Part shown: piece by piece, positions 6,242 through 13,266 of the stretch
Position numbering within the stretch: the stretch's first letter is position 1
Layout: every line of letters starts with the position of its first letter
NCBI GenBank assembly: GCA_020630115.1
Contig: JAHDCA010000020.1
Location: 1 to 13,612 of the forward strand
Direction: 5' to 3'
DNA: 13,612 nt
DNA from: Candidatus Dojkabacteria bacterium
GTDB taxonomy: Bacteria; Patescibacteriota; Dojkabacteria; SC72; JAHDCA01
Made by a program: the position numbers and the translations under genes
The notes under the pieces: generated by a model
What the model was told of the DNA's origin: nothing
The model's database searches: none
What the model saw: the letters and a program-made list of their open reading frames with translations, nothing else

Positions 6242-8054
6242 CTTTTCGGGCCTCAAAACTAGGATGGAGAGGATTATCAGAGGGAATTGAACTATAGTCA
6301 TTTACTACCCGACGTAATTCATCAATTCTTTCTTCATCAATCCTATTAGAATAATTGCGATTTTTGAAAGATTGAGTTTCTTTGACTTTCTTAAATATCT
6401 CAACAGCAAGCTTTGCACCTTGATGCTTACTAATGAGCCCAATACCAATGAGCCCCTTTATTAGACCTTCATAACCAATACGGGAACCAAAGCCCGCAGT
6501 TCGAAAGACCGACTTCTCAGCCGCCATCCTTATAGAGGGAAGCTCCAGTAGTGCAGCAGTAACACCATCTGTAAAAGCGTTTTTAACCTTTACTGCTCCT
6601 TCACTCTCAATAGCATCTCGAGACAGGATATGGCCAAGCCTATTCATTGCATCTTCTATTTGGCCGATGCCAACATTATCTGTGTAAGTATGCTTTAACT
6701 CAGAAGCGGCTTTCTTTTTAACTAGTTCTGCAAGTACACTACGAAAAAGACAATCCTGATTAGGTGATAGTGAAAGACTTTGATGTATATCTTTAATGGC
6801 AGCAATCTGCCCTTCTATAGGTGTGTCAGGGTACTTCCAATTAAGTAAACCGTTTGAATCTAAGACCTTTTCCAACGCCTCTTTACCTTTATTCAATTTA
6901 ACAGCTAGAGCAAAACCGGATCCATCTTTTGAGTCGAAATATTTAGAGAAGATTCCCAACCTACCAATTTGACTTATCACTCCAGGGCCATACACTCCAC
7001 TTACAATACGAGACAATTCTCCTTCAATATCTGCCTTGATTACAGTTGCGAATTCTCGTTTAAATCTTTCCTTCGAATCTGGATTTCGAATTGCTCCAAG
7101 ATCACCAACCAACAAAGCTTCAACCTCTCGCATCAAGCCATAATCTAAATGAAAACCTTTAGTTAAGATTCTAGCTCCATACTCGTCAGAAGGTTCCTCA
7201 GTACAGACCCTGTTGATCACATCGTTCTCAAAACCCACTATACTCTCATCAGTCATCACTTCAGAGGCAATATCCACCAGCACGCCTAGTCGCGCTATGT
7301 TGTTAGGGTTAGCATTTCGTAAATTCCCCAACCCCCAATCAAAAGTTGATTCTTGTCTGCTATATAATCCATTTGTATTTCCGTACATCCGCATCTTCAG
7401 AACATCCTCTTTAACTATAACACTCAATGCGTTCATCAACTCCCTCTGCTCAATATGTATTTGATCTCCCTGTGTAGCAAGCCCTGCAGAAGGCCTTCTG
7501 TCAAGGAATTCTTGATTCAATAAATCATACAACTGCTTAACCGCAATCTGATATTTTCCATCTTGCCCATTTAAATCATCATGGTTTAGAAAATTATGAG
7601 GCTTCGATTCATCCTTATATCCACGAGGAATTGCTTGCATCACAGCAACGATCGATTTAGCAGTAGGATAGCTATTTACTAGTCGCCTTGCTCTAGATAA
7701 CTCCTCATTACCATGACCGTCCTGGTGCTCATGGAACTCAATACTGCAATTGGGTTCGTAATAGATTGGCTTTATCGGATCATCTGCAATTGCATTTTCT
7801 AATGAAGCAAGAATTGCTTCTCGCACATCTGCAACCTCATAGATTTCGCTACCTTGCCCTCTTCTATCCACAGTTCTCACTGGACTCCCATTAGTAGCTC
7901 GGACAAGTTGTCCAACTAAATCTGGGTGGCTTGATTTAGCCCAACCAGGAGTCACTAAAGGGTTTGGTAAAGGTACATCATTAATAGGTGCTAAACTTTC
8001 TTCACTCGGGCTCAACCTCACAAACTTTGGCTCTACACCAATATTTCGATTCAT
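6225..8054 (-). CDS. Hypothetical protein, 609 aa, unrecognised
   Basis: I do not recognise this protein. It has no signal peptide, no clear membrane segment and no Walker, zinc-finger or catalytic signature I can name, so it is probably cytosolic. Residues 1-60 are Pro-rich and probably flexible. The rest is predominantly helical, with many charged helices such as RELMNALSVIVKEDVLKMRM, EGELSRIV and KKKAASELKHTY. Notable points are a His/Asp cluster FHEHQDGHGNEE near residues 107-118 and a Gly-rich hydrophobic segment, GLIKGLIGIGLI, near 540. The ATG start follows an AT-rich leader without a ribosome binding site. It lies 70 bp downstream of ychF on the same strand, and its 3' end holds the rpsF promoter's -35 box. 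The long open frame in the same AT-rich style as its neighbours supports a real gene; it looks lineage-specific. Confidence 0.85.
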   Translation of the reverse strand: MNRNIGVEPKFVRLSPSEESLAPINDVPLPNPLVTPGWAKSSHPDLVGQLVRATNGSPVRTVDRRGQGSEIYEVADVREAILASLENAIADDPIKPIYYEPNCSIEFHEHQDGHGNEELSRARRLVNSYPTAKSIVAVMQAIPRGYKDESKPHNFLNHDDLNGQDGKYQIAVKQLYDLLNQEFLDRRPSAGLATQGDQIHIEQRELMNALSVIVKEDVLKMRMYGNTNGLYSRQESTFDWGLGNLRNANPNNIARLGVLVDIASEVMTDESIVGFENDVINRVCTEEPSDEYGARILTKGFHLDYGLMREVEALLVGDLGAIRNPDSKERFKREFATVIKADIEGELSRIVSGVYGPGVISQIGRLGIFSKYFDSKDGSGFALAVKLNKGKEALEKVLDSNGLLNWKYPDTPIEGQIAAIKDIHQSLSLSPNQDCLFRSVLAELVKKKAASELKHTYTDNVGIGQIEDAMNRLGHILSRDAIESEGAVKVKNAFTDGVTAALLELPSIRMAAEKSVFRTAGFGSRIGYEGLIKGLIGIGLISKHQGAKLAVEIFKKVKETQSFKNRNYSNRIDEERIDELRRVVNDYSSIPSDNPLHPSFEARKVGLIT

Positions 8055-8124
8055 TACTAAATTGAAAATACTAAAAATTTAATCTCATTAATACTCTGCC
8101 ATATTTTTAACCGACTTACAATTA

Positions 8125-9009
8125 CTACAAACTACTATTAACCAAAATATAATCCCCATCCTGTGTCAGATACTCCTTCCCCTGGATCCTAAAAACGCCC
8201 TTCTCTTTTGCGCCAGCTACACCACCAGATTCGACCAGGTCATCTACATTCACAACCTCGGCTGTAATAAAACCTTTAGCAAGATCAGTATGGATAACAC
8301 CAGCGCTCTCTTGTACAGTTGCCCCAGCAGTCACAGCCCAAGCATTGCATTCTTTCTCTGAGCCAGTATAGAAAGTCAACAGATCCAAACGCTCAAAGCC
8401 TAGCTTGATGACTCGATCGATGCCAGTAAACTCCTCGCCGATCATCTCAACATATTCAGCCTTCTCATCATCGCTCAGTGCGACATAATCGGTCAATTCC
8501 TTAATATCAATCTCCAAGACAAATTTATGGTCAGCAGGATCTATAAAATCGTAAAACGCTTTCAGAGCTTCAGCTTGAGCACCATCATCAACTCCTTTTT
8601 TAACATTTAAGACATATGAGAATTTTTTATCCGTCAACAAGAACAAATGCCTTAGAATCGGTGCTTCATCTTCATTGCGGCTGAATAAGTTCACAGGCTT
8701 ACCTTCTTCCAAGTGAGCCATAAGACGCACTAACATTTCGTGCTCAATTGCCAGCTCCTTATTGTTCTTTGCTTGCCTTGCAATCGATGAGATCCTTTTA
8801 TCAACACTCTCAATATCCTTTAGTATCAACTCACTCAAAACGATCTCTAAATCTTCAACTGGATTTACCCTTTCATAAACATGAACAACCTTATCACTTG
8901 TAAATGCCCTCAAGACAAACATGATTACATCCACTTCTCGGATATTTCCTAAGAATTGATTCCCCAAGCCCTCACCCTTACTTGCACCTTTCACATGCGA
9001 TATCAACAA
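8125..9009 (-). CDS. YchF C-terminal fragment (helical and TGS domains)
   Basis: This is the downstream frame of the broken ychF. A gene finder may start it at a TTG (9007-9009), giving five residues (MLISH) before the true homology begins at VKGASKG. It holds the rest of the G domain, the coiled helical insertion (about residues 80-130) and the TGS domain with HTDLAKGF near the end. It lacks the P-loop. The TTG start has no ribosome binding site and overlaps the upstream fragment by 32 bases, so it is probably not a real separate gene. Confidence 0.5.
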   Translation of the reverse strand: MLISHVKGASKGEGLGNQFLGNIREVDVIMFVLRAFTSDKVVHVYERVNPVEDLEIVLSELILKDIESVDKRISSIARQAKNNKELAIEHEMLVRLMAHLEEGKPVNLFSRNEDEAPILRHLFLLTDKKFSYVLNVKKGVDDGAQAEALKAFYDFIDPADHKFVLEIDIKELTDYVALSDDEKAEYVEMIGEEFTGIDRVIKLGFERLDLLTFYTGSEKECNAWAVTAGATVQESAGVIHTDLAKGFITAEVVNVDDLVESGGVAGAKEKGVFRIQGKEYLTQDGDYILVNSSL

Positions 9010-9235
9010 AATTTATCGCAGCAGGTACAACTTTAGCCGCATTAAAATGTTCCACCATCCTATCAAGCCTTGGGTCTGGTACAACAACCGTTCCCACATT
9101 TTTGTCGATTGTGCAGAAAGGATAGTTCTGAGCATCTACAACTTGATCAGTTAATGAATTGAATAGAGTCGATTTCCCTGCATTGGGCAGACCGACAATC
9201 CCGATTGATAATGTATGTGATTTAGTTGCTGCCAT
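8978..9235 (-). CDS. YchF N-terminal fragment (P-loop part of the G domain)
   Basis: This is the upstream frame of the broken ychF: GIVGLPNAGKSTLFNSLTDQ (G1), NYPFCTIDKNVG, PDPRLDRMVEHF and AINFVDIA, followed by five out-of-frame residues (CERCK) and a TAA. The ATG at 9233-9235 gives MAATKSH; a TTG three codons upstream is possible but less likely. On its own it would be a truncated nucleotide-binding domain. Confidence 0.5.
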   Translation of the reverse strand: MAATKSHTLSIGIVGLPNAGKSTLFNSLTDQVVDAQNYPFCTIDKNVGTVVVPDPRLDRMVEHFNAAKVVPAAINFVDIACERCK

Positions 9236-9264
9236 AATTTTCAAAGGCCTTTAAAATTATTTTC

Positions 9265-9280
9265 TATATAGCAAATTATA
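9265..9280 (-). promoter_or_regulatory. Candidate promoter of ychF
   Basis: The minus strand has TATAAT (9275-9280) and, immediately after it, an extended -10 element TGCTATATA (9265-9273), about 30 to 40 bases before the ATG at 9235. Neither has a good -35 box. The divergent plus-strand gene has its own promoter about 100 bp away. Leader context AAAGG lies 12 bases before the ATG, a poor Shine-Dalgarno position. Confidence 0.45.
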
Positions 9281-9371
9281 CATGAGCATTATTAAATAAT
9301 CTTGTATATAGATTTAAAAGTGATGGCTTTCAAAATCAAACTAACAACTTATCACTAACTTACCCCACTTC

Positions 9372-9380
9372 TGCTAATAT
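9372..9380 (+). promoter_or_regulatory. Extended -10 promoter of the transglutaminase-like gene, predicted leaderless GTG start
   Basis: TGCTAATAT (9372-9380) is an extended -10 element. Exactly five bases (ATGAA) separate it from the GTG start at 9386, the same spacing as in the 446-aa and 342-aa genes. Transcription should begin at the GTG. The ATG at 9381 opens only a 3-codon frame and is not the start. No -35 box is evident. Confidence 0.55.
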
Positions 9381-9385
9381 ATGAA

Positions 9386-11293
9386 GTGTTAAAAATTCAT
9401 TACAAATTAAGATTTACTTTAGCCCTCTTACTAGGGATTCTTATATTTTCATTAACTGCAACAAATAATAAGGCACTCGCAGCAGATTTTGATATTTCAA
9501 ATAATTTTGATTACATATTTAATGAAGAATTAACTAGCGTTGAGATCACTGAGACTTTCGACATAGCTGTGAACAACAGCTTATACATTTTACCTATCGA
9601 TTATGATGAAGTATTTATAATCCCTGACTTCAGAATCAACGGTTCAACTATAGAGCAACTCCAAACAAAAGCCGAAACCATCTCTGTAACCGATCAGTTC
9701 AACAATAAAGTTTCGCATACTTATGAAATCAAAGAAGACAATTCAATCTACGTCTCACTCAAAGGGTCAGGAGAAGCTTCATCGAACTCGAAATTCAAAT
9801 TACAATTAAAATACGAAACCGATGAGTTAATATTCAAATTAGGTGATGTATATGACATATTGATACCTGGTATATCCGATGAGATCGATTTAGAGACAGC
9901 TGACCCTCAATTTGGAATTGGGATTAAACGAAACTTTGGAGCATCAATATCTTTACCAAAGAAAGATTCATTAGATATTAATTACTTCTCACCCTCAGAT
10001 GCGAATTTCTCAGAAATTGACCAAAGATATTTCATAGAACTAACTCAGCAACAGTTACTCCAGAACAATTTCACAGCTCAACTTGGTAACCAGCAGAATT
10101 TCAAATTCAGAATCGAACAAGACACTATACAGACAAACTATAATGGTGAAGGTATAAATTTTGATGATGTCGCAACCTCGATCACTTCAGGAACAAATCC
10201 TAACACAAACCTTTATCACATATCGTTACCCCGTAATTATAAGGAAACCGACCAAAATGTTCTCTACACAAGATTTATACCAGAACCCATCGACCTCAAA
10301 CTAAATGATGAGGGTAACCTACAGGCAACTTTCGAAGTTTCTTCCAAGACTCAACAGACCATTGTGATCGAAGGATACATCCAACTCAAAAACGATCCCG
10401 ACTACCAGAAGATCCGCGATGATGTTCTTTCAATTCAGTTAGGAGCCTACAACACAAAAGTAGAATCTCTGAGCGAACTAAGCAAATACCAATTAGGCGA
10501 CAGGTACTGGGAGACTGACTCCAAACTTGTAACCCAAACTGCAGAAGAACTTCTATCTGGCTCATTAACCCTTAATGATCTAGTTAATTCAAATTACAAA
10601 TTCATTGTCGATACTTTCGACTACTCTTATGACAAACTCGAACAGGGAAACCCTCGTTTGGGAGCTGCCAACGCTTTAGAAGGTGGTGATTGTGTATGCA
10701 TGGAATATGCCGATACTTTAGTAGCTCTATTTAGGGCTCAAGGAGTTCCTGCTCGAGCGGCTATTGGATATGGAGTTGATAAGACAGGTGCAACTGGATC
10801 GATTAATGACCAAACACTAACTCAACAAAACTTCGGACACCAATGGGTGCAAATATTCATCCCTGATTATGGTTGGTTCTCACTAGACCCAACTTGGGGT
10901 GAAGTCGGTCGAGACTATATCGGAGAAGATTTAGACCACCTACTTTGGTTCACAATCGGGAGTAACTCGGATGACTTCTTTGGAACAGGTGTAACCACTA
11001 CAGACGCAATTGTCAGCAATCAAATAACTGATTACAGAGTATATCTCCAAGCAGTAACTTCTGATAACCTAAGAAACGAACAGTTTAAAACAGAATTCAA
11101 ACCGATATCCCAAGTGATCCAAGAAGTCGAAATTCAAAATGAAGCCGAATCAAACAGCATGGGCAGCTTTGTTTCAGAGCTTGTCGGTGATTCAACGGTT
11201 GGAAGAAGTATAATATACTCTACCCCACTTGTGATGGGCCTTCTTGTCCTTGTAGTTGGTGCTCTGGTTGTGATGCGGGTGCTGAAGCGTTAA
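9386..11293 (+). CDS. Secreted, membrane-anchored transglutaminase-like (Cys-His-Asp) protein
   Basis: The 635-aa protein starts with a signal peptide: basic KIHYKLRF, hydrophobic core at 10-25, and a likely cleavage site ALA|AD after residue 32. Residues 35-360 form a beta-rich extracellular region without recognised motifs. The transglutaminase-like core spans about 400-510. GGDCVCMEYADTLVALFRAQGVPARAA gives catalytic Cys436 (a second Cys lies at 438). GHQWVQIFI gives His485 and WFSLDPTWG gives Asp501, so the triad is complete. A membrane span at about 611-632 followed by LKR anchors the C-terminus, so the bulk lies outside the cell. The fold is shared by proteases and peptide-modifying enzymes; substrate unknown. 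The GTG start is chosen because it opens directly before the signal peptide and no ATG fits upstream. It is the only plus-strand gene here, divergent from ychF and convergent with the ABC-F gene. Confidence 0.88.
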   Translation: MLKIHYKLRFTLALLLGILIFSLTATNNKALAADFDISNNFDYIFNEELTSVEITETFDIAVNNSLYILPIDYDEVFIIPDFRINGSTIEQLQTKAETISVTDQFNNKVSHTYEIKEDNSIYVSLKGSGEASSNSKFKLQLKYETDELIFKLGDVYDILIPGISDEIDLETADPQFGIGIKRNFGASISLPKKDSLDINYFSPSDANFSEIDQRYFIELTQQQLLQNNFTAQLGNQQNFKFRIEQDTIQTNYNGEGINFDDVATSITSGTNPNTNLYHISLPRNYKETDQNVLYTRFIPEPIDLKLNDEGNLQATFEVSSKTQQTIVIEGYIQLKNDPDYQKIRDDVLSIQLGAYNTKVESLSELSKYQLGDRYWETDSKLVTQTAEELLSGSLTLNDLVNSNYKFIVDTFDYSYDKLEQGNPRLGAANALEGGDCVCMEYADTLVALFRAQGVPARAAIGYGVDKTGATGSINDQTLTQQNFGHQWVQIFIPDYGWFSLDPTWGEVGRDYIGEDLDHLLWFTIGSNSDDFFGTGVTTTDAIVSNQITDYRVYLQAVTSDNLRNEQFKTEFKPISQVIQEVEIQNEAESNSMGSFVSELVGDSTVGRSIIYSTPLVMGLLVLVVGALVVMRVLKR

Positions 11294-11300
11294 AGCACCC
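11277..11300. terminator. Possible bidirectional terminator hairpin between convergent genes
   Basis: GGGTGCT (11277-11283) and AGCACCC (11294-11300) form a perfect 7-bp GC-rich stem with a 10-nt loop containing the stop codon of the transglutaminase-like gene. It lies 32 bp from the end of the converging ABC-F gene. There is no T-run on either side, so it could slow or protect transcripts rather than act as a classic intrinsic terminator. Confidence 0.4.
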
Positions 11301-11332
11301 ACAAGAACTAAAACAAAGTATCCAAAAGTTAA

Positions 11333-12883
11333 TCAAACCCTAACAACACCATCACAGACATTCTCTGCAAAGTCCTTATCATGACTTATAAGCAAGATAC
11401 TGCCATTAAATCCAATCAATACTTGTTCAAGCATCTCAATACTTGGAAGATCCAAGTGGTTAGTTGGCTCGTCTAAGAACAGAATATTGTAGTTTCCTTC
11501 GACAAGTTTCATGATCTGCAGACGATTTCTTTGTCCTCCAGAGAGATCTAAGATTTTTGATTTAAACATCGCCTTATCGAACATATACCTCCTCAGATAA
11601 CCGAAAGTCTGGTTATGACTACAACCAGTTAACTGTCCAATATAATCGTACAGAGTTAGCTCCTCATTAGGGAATTCTAGATTTTGATTGAAATACCCAA
11701 CTTCAGCACTAGGAGAGAAATTAATATCACCTTCATACTCAGCATAATCACAGTCATGAAGGATCACTTTGAACATAGTGCTTTTACCAGCTCCATTCTT
11801 ACCTGACACATTGAGCTTTGCTCCAAAAGGAACTTCAAACGACAGATTTTCTGACAAAGTCTTCTCCTTGGTCCAGATTTTAAGATCATTAACTCTCAAC
11901 AAGAAGCTAGACTTTTTACCTTCATAGCTTAGATCCAACTCCATTTTACGAGTATCAGGGGCTTTAGGTCCAGCATCAAGTTGCGATTTTGCTTTGTCTA
12001 GTCGCCTCTTGATCTCACGAACACCACTTCCATCATTTCGACCACCAAGAGAAGCCTTACCGATCTTGATCCTCCAAGCTAGATCTTCAACTTTCTCCAT
12101 ATATTTTGAATTTTTCTTATATTCATTCAATCGATTCTCAAGGATCTTCTGATTCTCAATTTTGTAATCAGTATAATTACCACGATACTCAGTGATATTT
12201 TGGTTTTCGATCTCCCATATATGAGAACACACATCCTCAAGTAGTTGTCTATCGTGTGAGATTACAAGAATCGTACCTGTGAAAGCACTCATAAGTTTCA
12301 AGTACCTTTGTTTTAGTTCATAGTCGATGTGGTTAGTTGGCTCGTCCAGTATCAAAACTGCAGGTTGGATCGCCATTAAACCAACCAAATAAACAAGACG
12401 TTTCTGACCAGGTGAAAGGCTATTTGGATTACGGTCGAATTCCGAATTATCAAAGCCACACTTATTAAGCAGAACCTCAACCTCACTTTCGATCTCGTAA
12501 CCTCCGATATCCATATAGCTCTGTTGTACCTCAACATACTTCTCCCACTCACCAGCTTGTTCAAGTTTTTTCATCTCGCTATACAAATCGAGTAAATTTT
12601 GTCTCACACTAATTGCAAGCGCTACCAGATCTGTACACTTATCAGCATCAATCCCCAAATCCTGCATCATATAGCCTATCTCGGACGCTCTAAAATCAAC
12701 CATCCGGTCATCGACCTGGAATTCCCCCATCAAAATCTTCACAAATGAAGACTTTCCACATCCATTTCTTCCGATCAAACCAATCTTCTGCCCTTCAATA
12801 ATCGAAACCGTAACATCCTTGAAAAGATGTTCTCTTGAGGTATGATAATTTAAATTTTGTGTTTGTAATATCTTTGTTGCCAT
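11333..12883 (-). CDS. ABC-F family ATP-binding protein (translation factor / ribosome protection type)
   Basis: The 516-aa protein has two ABC domains and no membrane segments. Domain 1: Walker A GRNGCGKSS (38-46), signature LSPGQ (156-160), Walker B LILDEPTNH (177-185), switch ISHD (208-211). Domain 2: Walker A GKNGAGKST (361-369), LSGGQ (447-451), LFLDEPTNH (468-476), ISHD (499-502). The roughly 75-residue charged linker at 240-315 is the P-site tRNA interaction motif region. DEPTNH in both halves is typical of ABC-F. These proteins bind the ribosomal E site and either regulate elongation (EttA type) or give antibiotic protection. There is no C-terminal extension and the linker is short, so I cannot choose a subfamily. 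The gene ends in UGA. Its 5' region is unusual: a promoter about 235 bp upstream with inverted repeats between, plus a weak -10 (TACAAA) six bases before the ATG. Confidence 0.95.
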   Translation of the reverse strand: MATKILQTQNLNYHTSREHLFKDVTVSIIEGQKIGLIGRNGCGKSSFVKILMGEFQVDDRMVDFRASEIGYMMQDLGIDADKCTDLVALAISVRQNLLDLYSEMKKLEQAGEWEKYVEVQQSYMDIGGYEIESEVEVLLNKCGFDNSEFDRNPNSLSPGQKRLVYLVGLMAIQPAVLILDEPTNHIDYELKQRYLKLMSAFTGTILVISHDRQLLEDVCSHIWEIENQNITEYRGNYTDYKIENQKILENRLNEYKKNSKYMEKVEDLAWRIKIGKASLGGRNDGSGVREIKRRLDKAKSQLDAGPKAPDTRKMELDLSYEGKKSSFLLRVNDLKIWTKEKTLSENLSFEVPFGAKLNVSGKNGAGKSTMFKVILHDCDYAEYEGDINFSPSAEVGYFNQNLEFPNEELTLYDYIGQLTGCSHNQTFGYLRRYMFDKAMFKSKILDLSGGQRNRLQIMKLVEGNYNILFLDEPTNHLDLPSIEMLEQVLIGFNGSILLISHDKDFAENVCDGVVRV

Positions 12884-13266
12884 AACATATTTGTAATAAT
12901 TAAAAATCTATTGCCGGCCTGATTCTACTTTCTAAGCATCCCAATCCTAATATATTAGAATCGAGAACAACCAAACCACCCTAAAACTTAGAGCTTAATA
13001 TTGCCAAATATGGAAGCTAGCTGCCACGAATTAATGAAGATCGTGCTGCTCTCCTCGTTTTCTTGACTTGTAGATTTGTTTGCTGCACGATTACGTGACT
13101 TAAAATTTAACGATCAATTATACTCTAGCAACCCAACTTATTCAACGAAACAAACCTTAGAAACTGTATCTCAGGAGTCATGTATAACTTGTTGCAATAC
13201 GCTCAGTTACTAATCTTTTACAAATCCAAAAAACTAGAAAAGCAAAGTATGCCTTACCTACTACCT
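12884..13266. other. 383-bp gene-free region with possible structured leader or small RNA
   Basis: I see no convincing coding frame here on either strand; the longest minus-strand candidates are 10 to 24 codons. It contains a minus-strand promoter and three inverted repeats. ATCGTGC/GCACGAT is at 13040-13046 and 13085-13091. A two-part hairpin lies at 12992-13018 (AGCTT/AAGCT enclosing ATATT/AATAT with a 4-nt loop). A 12-bp palindrome CTAATATATTAG lies at 12947-12958. All sit between the promoter and the ABC-F ATG, as in a roughly 227-nt structured leader. No tRNA or tmRNA signature was found. Confidence 0.5.
13117..13145 (-). promoter_or_regulatory. Sigma70-type promoter upstream of the ABC-F gene
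   Basis: The minus strand has TTGAAT (13140-13145; matches the -35 consensus at its first four bases), a 17-bp spacer and a perfect TATAAT (13117-13122). It is among the best two-box matches in the window. Predicted transcription starts near 13110, about 227 nt ahead of the ABC-F ATG, or it produces an independent small RNA. Confidence 0.6.

Larger units (their letters stand above)
8125..9235 (-). pseudogene. ychF: ychF (YchF/EngD GTPase-like ATPase), interrupted by a 5-nt deletion
   Basis: Two overlapping frames together encode a complete YchF. Part one has the P-loop GLPNAGKST, the YPFCTI and PDPRLD blocks, and FVDIA. Part two resumes at VKGASKGEGLGNQFL and runs through the helical domain, NVKKG (G4 region) and the C-terminal TGS domain to GVIHTDLAKGFITAEV...LTQDGDY. 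At the join YchF should read DIA-Gly-Leu-VKGASKG. Between the Ala codon (8996-8998) and the Val codon (8992-8994) there is one base (T8995) instead of six, so five bases are missing. The first frame then ends after five wrong codons, at a TAA. The lost Gly belongs to the G3/DxxG motif, so neither fragment should be functional alone. YchF is an almost universal ribosome-associated nucleotidase; an assembly or sequencing error is at least as likely as true inactivation. The ATG at 9235 is preferred over a TTG at 9244. Confidence 0.85.

Noticed and set aside
8978..9009. Programmed ribosomal frameshift joining the two ychF parts.
   Set aside because: There is no slippery heptamer, and the Gly-Leu codons of the G3 motif are missing altogether, so a shift alone would not restore a normal protein. 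A small deletion or sequence error explains it better.
9287..9299. ATTATT-A-AATAAT palindrome in the ychF/transglutaminase divergent region as an operator.
   Set aside because: It is pure A/T in an AT-rich intergenic stretch and does not overlap either predicted -10 box; no second copy supports it.
9381..9392. ATG at 9381 as start of the transglutaminase-like gene.
   Set aside because: It is in another frame and meets a TAA after three codons; the GTG at 9386 opens directly into the signal peptide.
11333..11335. Possible UGA recoding to glycine, as in some CPR phyla (SR1/Gracilibacteria).
   Set aside because: The ABC-F protein ends naturally at this UGA, right after its final domain, and reading through would run into the converging gene. 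No other gene contains an internal UGA.
12994..13110. tmRNA-like stretch on the minus strand (GCA-AAC start resembling a tag reading frame).
   Set aside because: No tRNA-like acceptor ends, no T-loop motif and no resume-codon context; the in-frame translation is not a typical tag.
12894..13195. Leader peptides of 10-24 codons ahead of the ABC-F gene (for example frames starting at GTG or TTG before MVWLF or MVVLD).
   Set aside because: All use non-ATG starts or lack a properly spaced ribosome binding site, and random frames of this size are expected by chance.
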